The notes beneath the pieces are model-generated. The model was not told the DNA's origin. It made no database searches and saw only the letters and a list, made by a program, of their open reading frames with translations. Below are positions 13,265 through 13,323 of a stretch of 13,323 nucleotides of DNA, in pieces (position 1 is the stretch's first letter; each line of letters begins with the position of its first letter). The position numbers and the translations under genes were made by a program. Source of the DNA: an uncultured Bacilli bacterium (GTDB lineage: Bacteria; Bacillota_I; Bacilli_A; RF39; UBA660); the NCBI GenBank assembly GCA_934085875.1, contig CAKOHQ010000032.1, positions 1-13,323 on the forward strand, written 5' to 3'.

Positions 13265-13323
13265 ATGAATAGACGTCAAAAAATAATAGTTAGTGTAACA
13301 GGAATATTTTTAGTTCTTTTAAT
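13265..13323 (+). CDS. N-terminus of a secreted or membrane protein (3' end outside window)
   Basis: Only the first 19 codons are present: MNRRQKIIVSVTGIFLVLL. A positively charged start followed by an uninterrupted hydrophobic run is a signal peptide or signal anchor. GGAGAG (13251-13256) lies eight bases before the ATG, and a promoter is visible 57 bases upstream. I recall similar N-termini on surface proteins of uncultured Firmicutes, which would fit the surface-type protein at the other end of the window, but 19 residues cannot settle a family. Confidence 0.7.
   Translation, partial: MNRRQKIIVSVTGIFLVLL

Noticed and set aside
1..13323. Mycoplasma genetic code (TGA = Trp)
   Set aside because: TGA ends the kinase-like gene and the DedA gene at sensible positions, and Trp is written TGG throughout.
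1..13323. tRNA, rRNA, CRISPR array, insertion sequence or prophage genes
   Set aside because: I saw no cloverleaf, regular spaced repeat, transposase or phage-type gene; noncoding gaps are all under 170 bases and are explained by promoters, leaders and terminators.

Overview
The window is about three-quarters A+T. It looks like a chromosomal piece of a low-GC Firmicutes relative, in the Bacilli/Erysipelotrichia/RF39 range; this placement rests on gene content and composition, not on a search. TGA is used as a stop (kinase-like gene, DedA gene) and Trp is TGG, so the code is the standard bacterial one and not the Mycoplasma code. FtsA/FtsZ and MurT-GatD homologues indicate a dividing, walled cell.

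Layout. (1) 1-354: 3' end of a surface-type protein whose C-terminal segment is abruptly GC-rich, like the variable region of a diversity-generating retroelement (DGR) target. (2) 424-2824: fmt, an orphan single-pass membrane protein and a CDP-alcohol phosphatidyltransferase. (3) 2827-4265: strong promoter, structured leader with mutually exclusive hairpins and a possible Pro-rich leader peptide, then infC-rpmI-rplT. infC appears to start at AUA (2993), and L20 carries a Rho_N/SAP-like tail. (4) 4276-6058: a kinase-like protein and a Fic-fold protein whose HPF motif reads QPF, each behind its own consensus promoter. (5) 6055-8100, minus strand: murT-gatD. murT is split by a one-base frame change at an A_AAA_AAG heptamer, and GatD lacks the expected Cys and His. 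(6) 8130-10582: divergent ftsA-ftsZ, closed by a good terminator. (7) 10597-13147: radical SAM/SPASM protein, DedA/VTT membrane protein overlapping rmuC. (8) 13180-13323: promoter and first codons of a secreted or membrane protein.

Most genes are housekeeping: translation initiation (fmt, infC), ribosome assembly (L35, L20), envelope lipid and wall chemistry (phosphatidyltransferase, MurT-GatD, DedA), division (FtsA/Z) and DNA maintenance (RmuC). The unusual material lies in the variable C-terminus at the left edge, the infC leader, the kinase-like/Fic pair, and the altered MurT-GatD locus.
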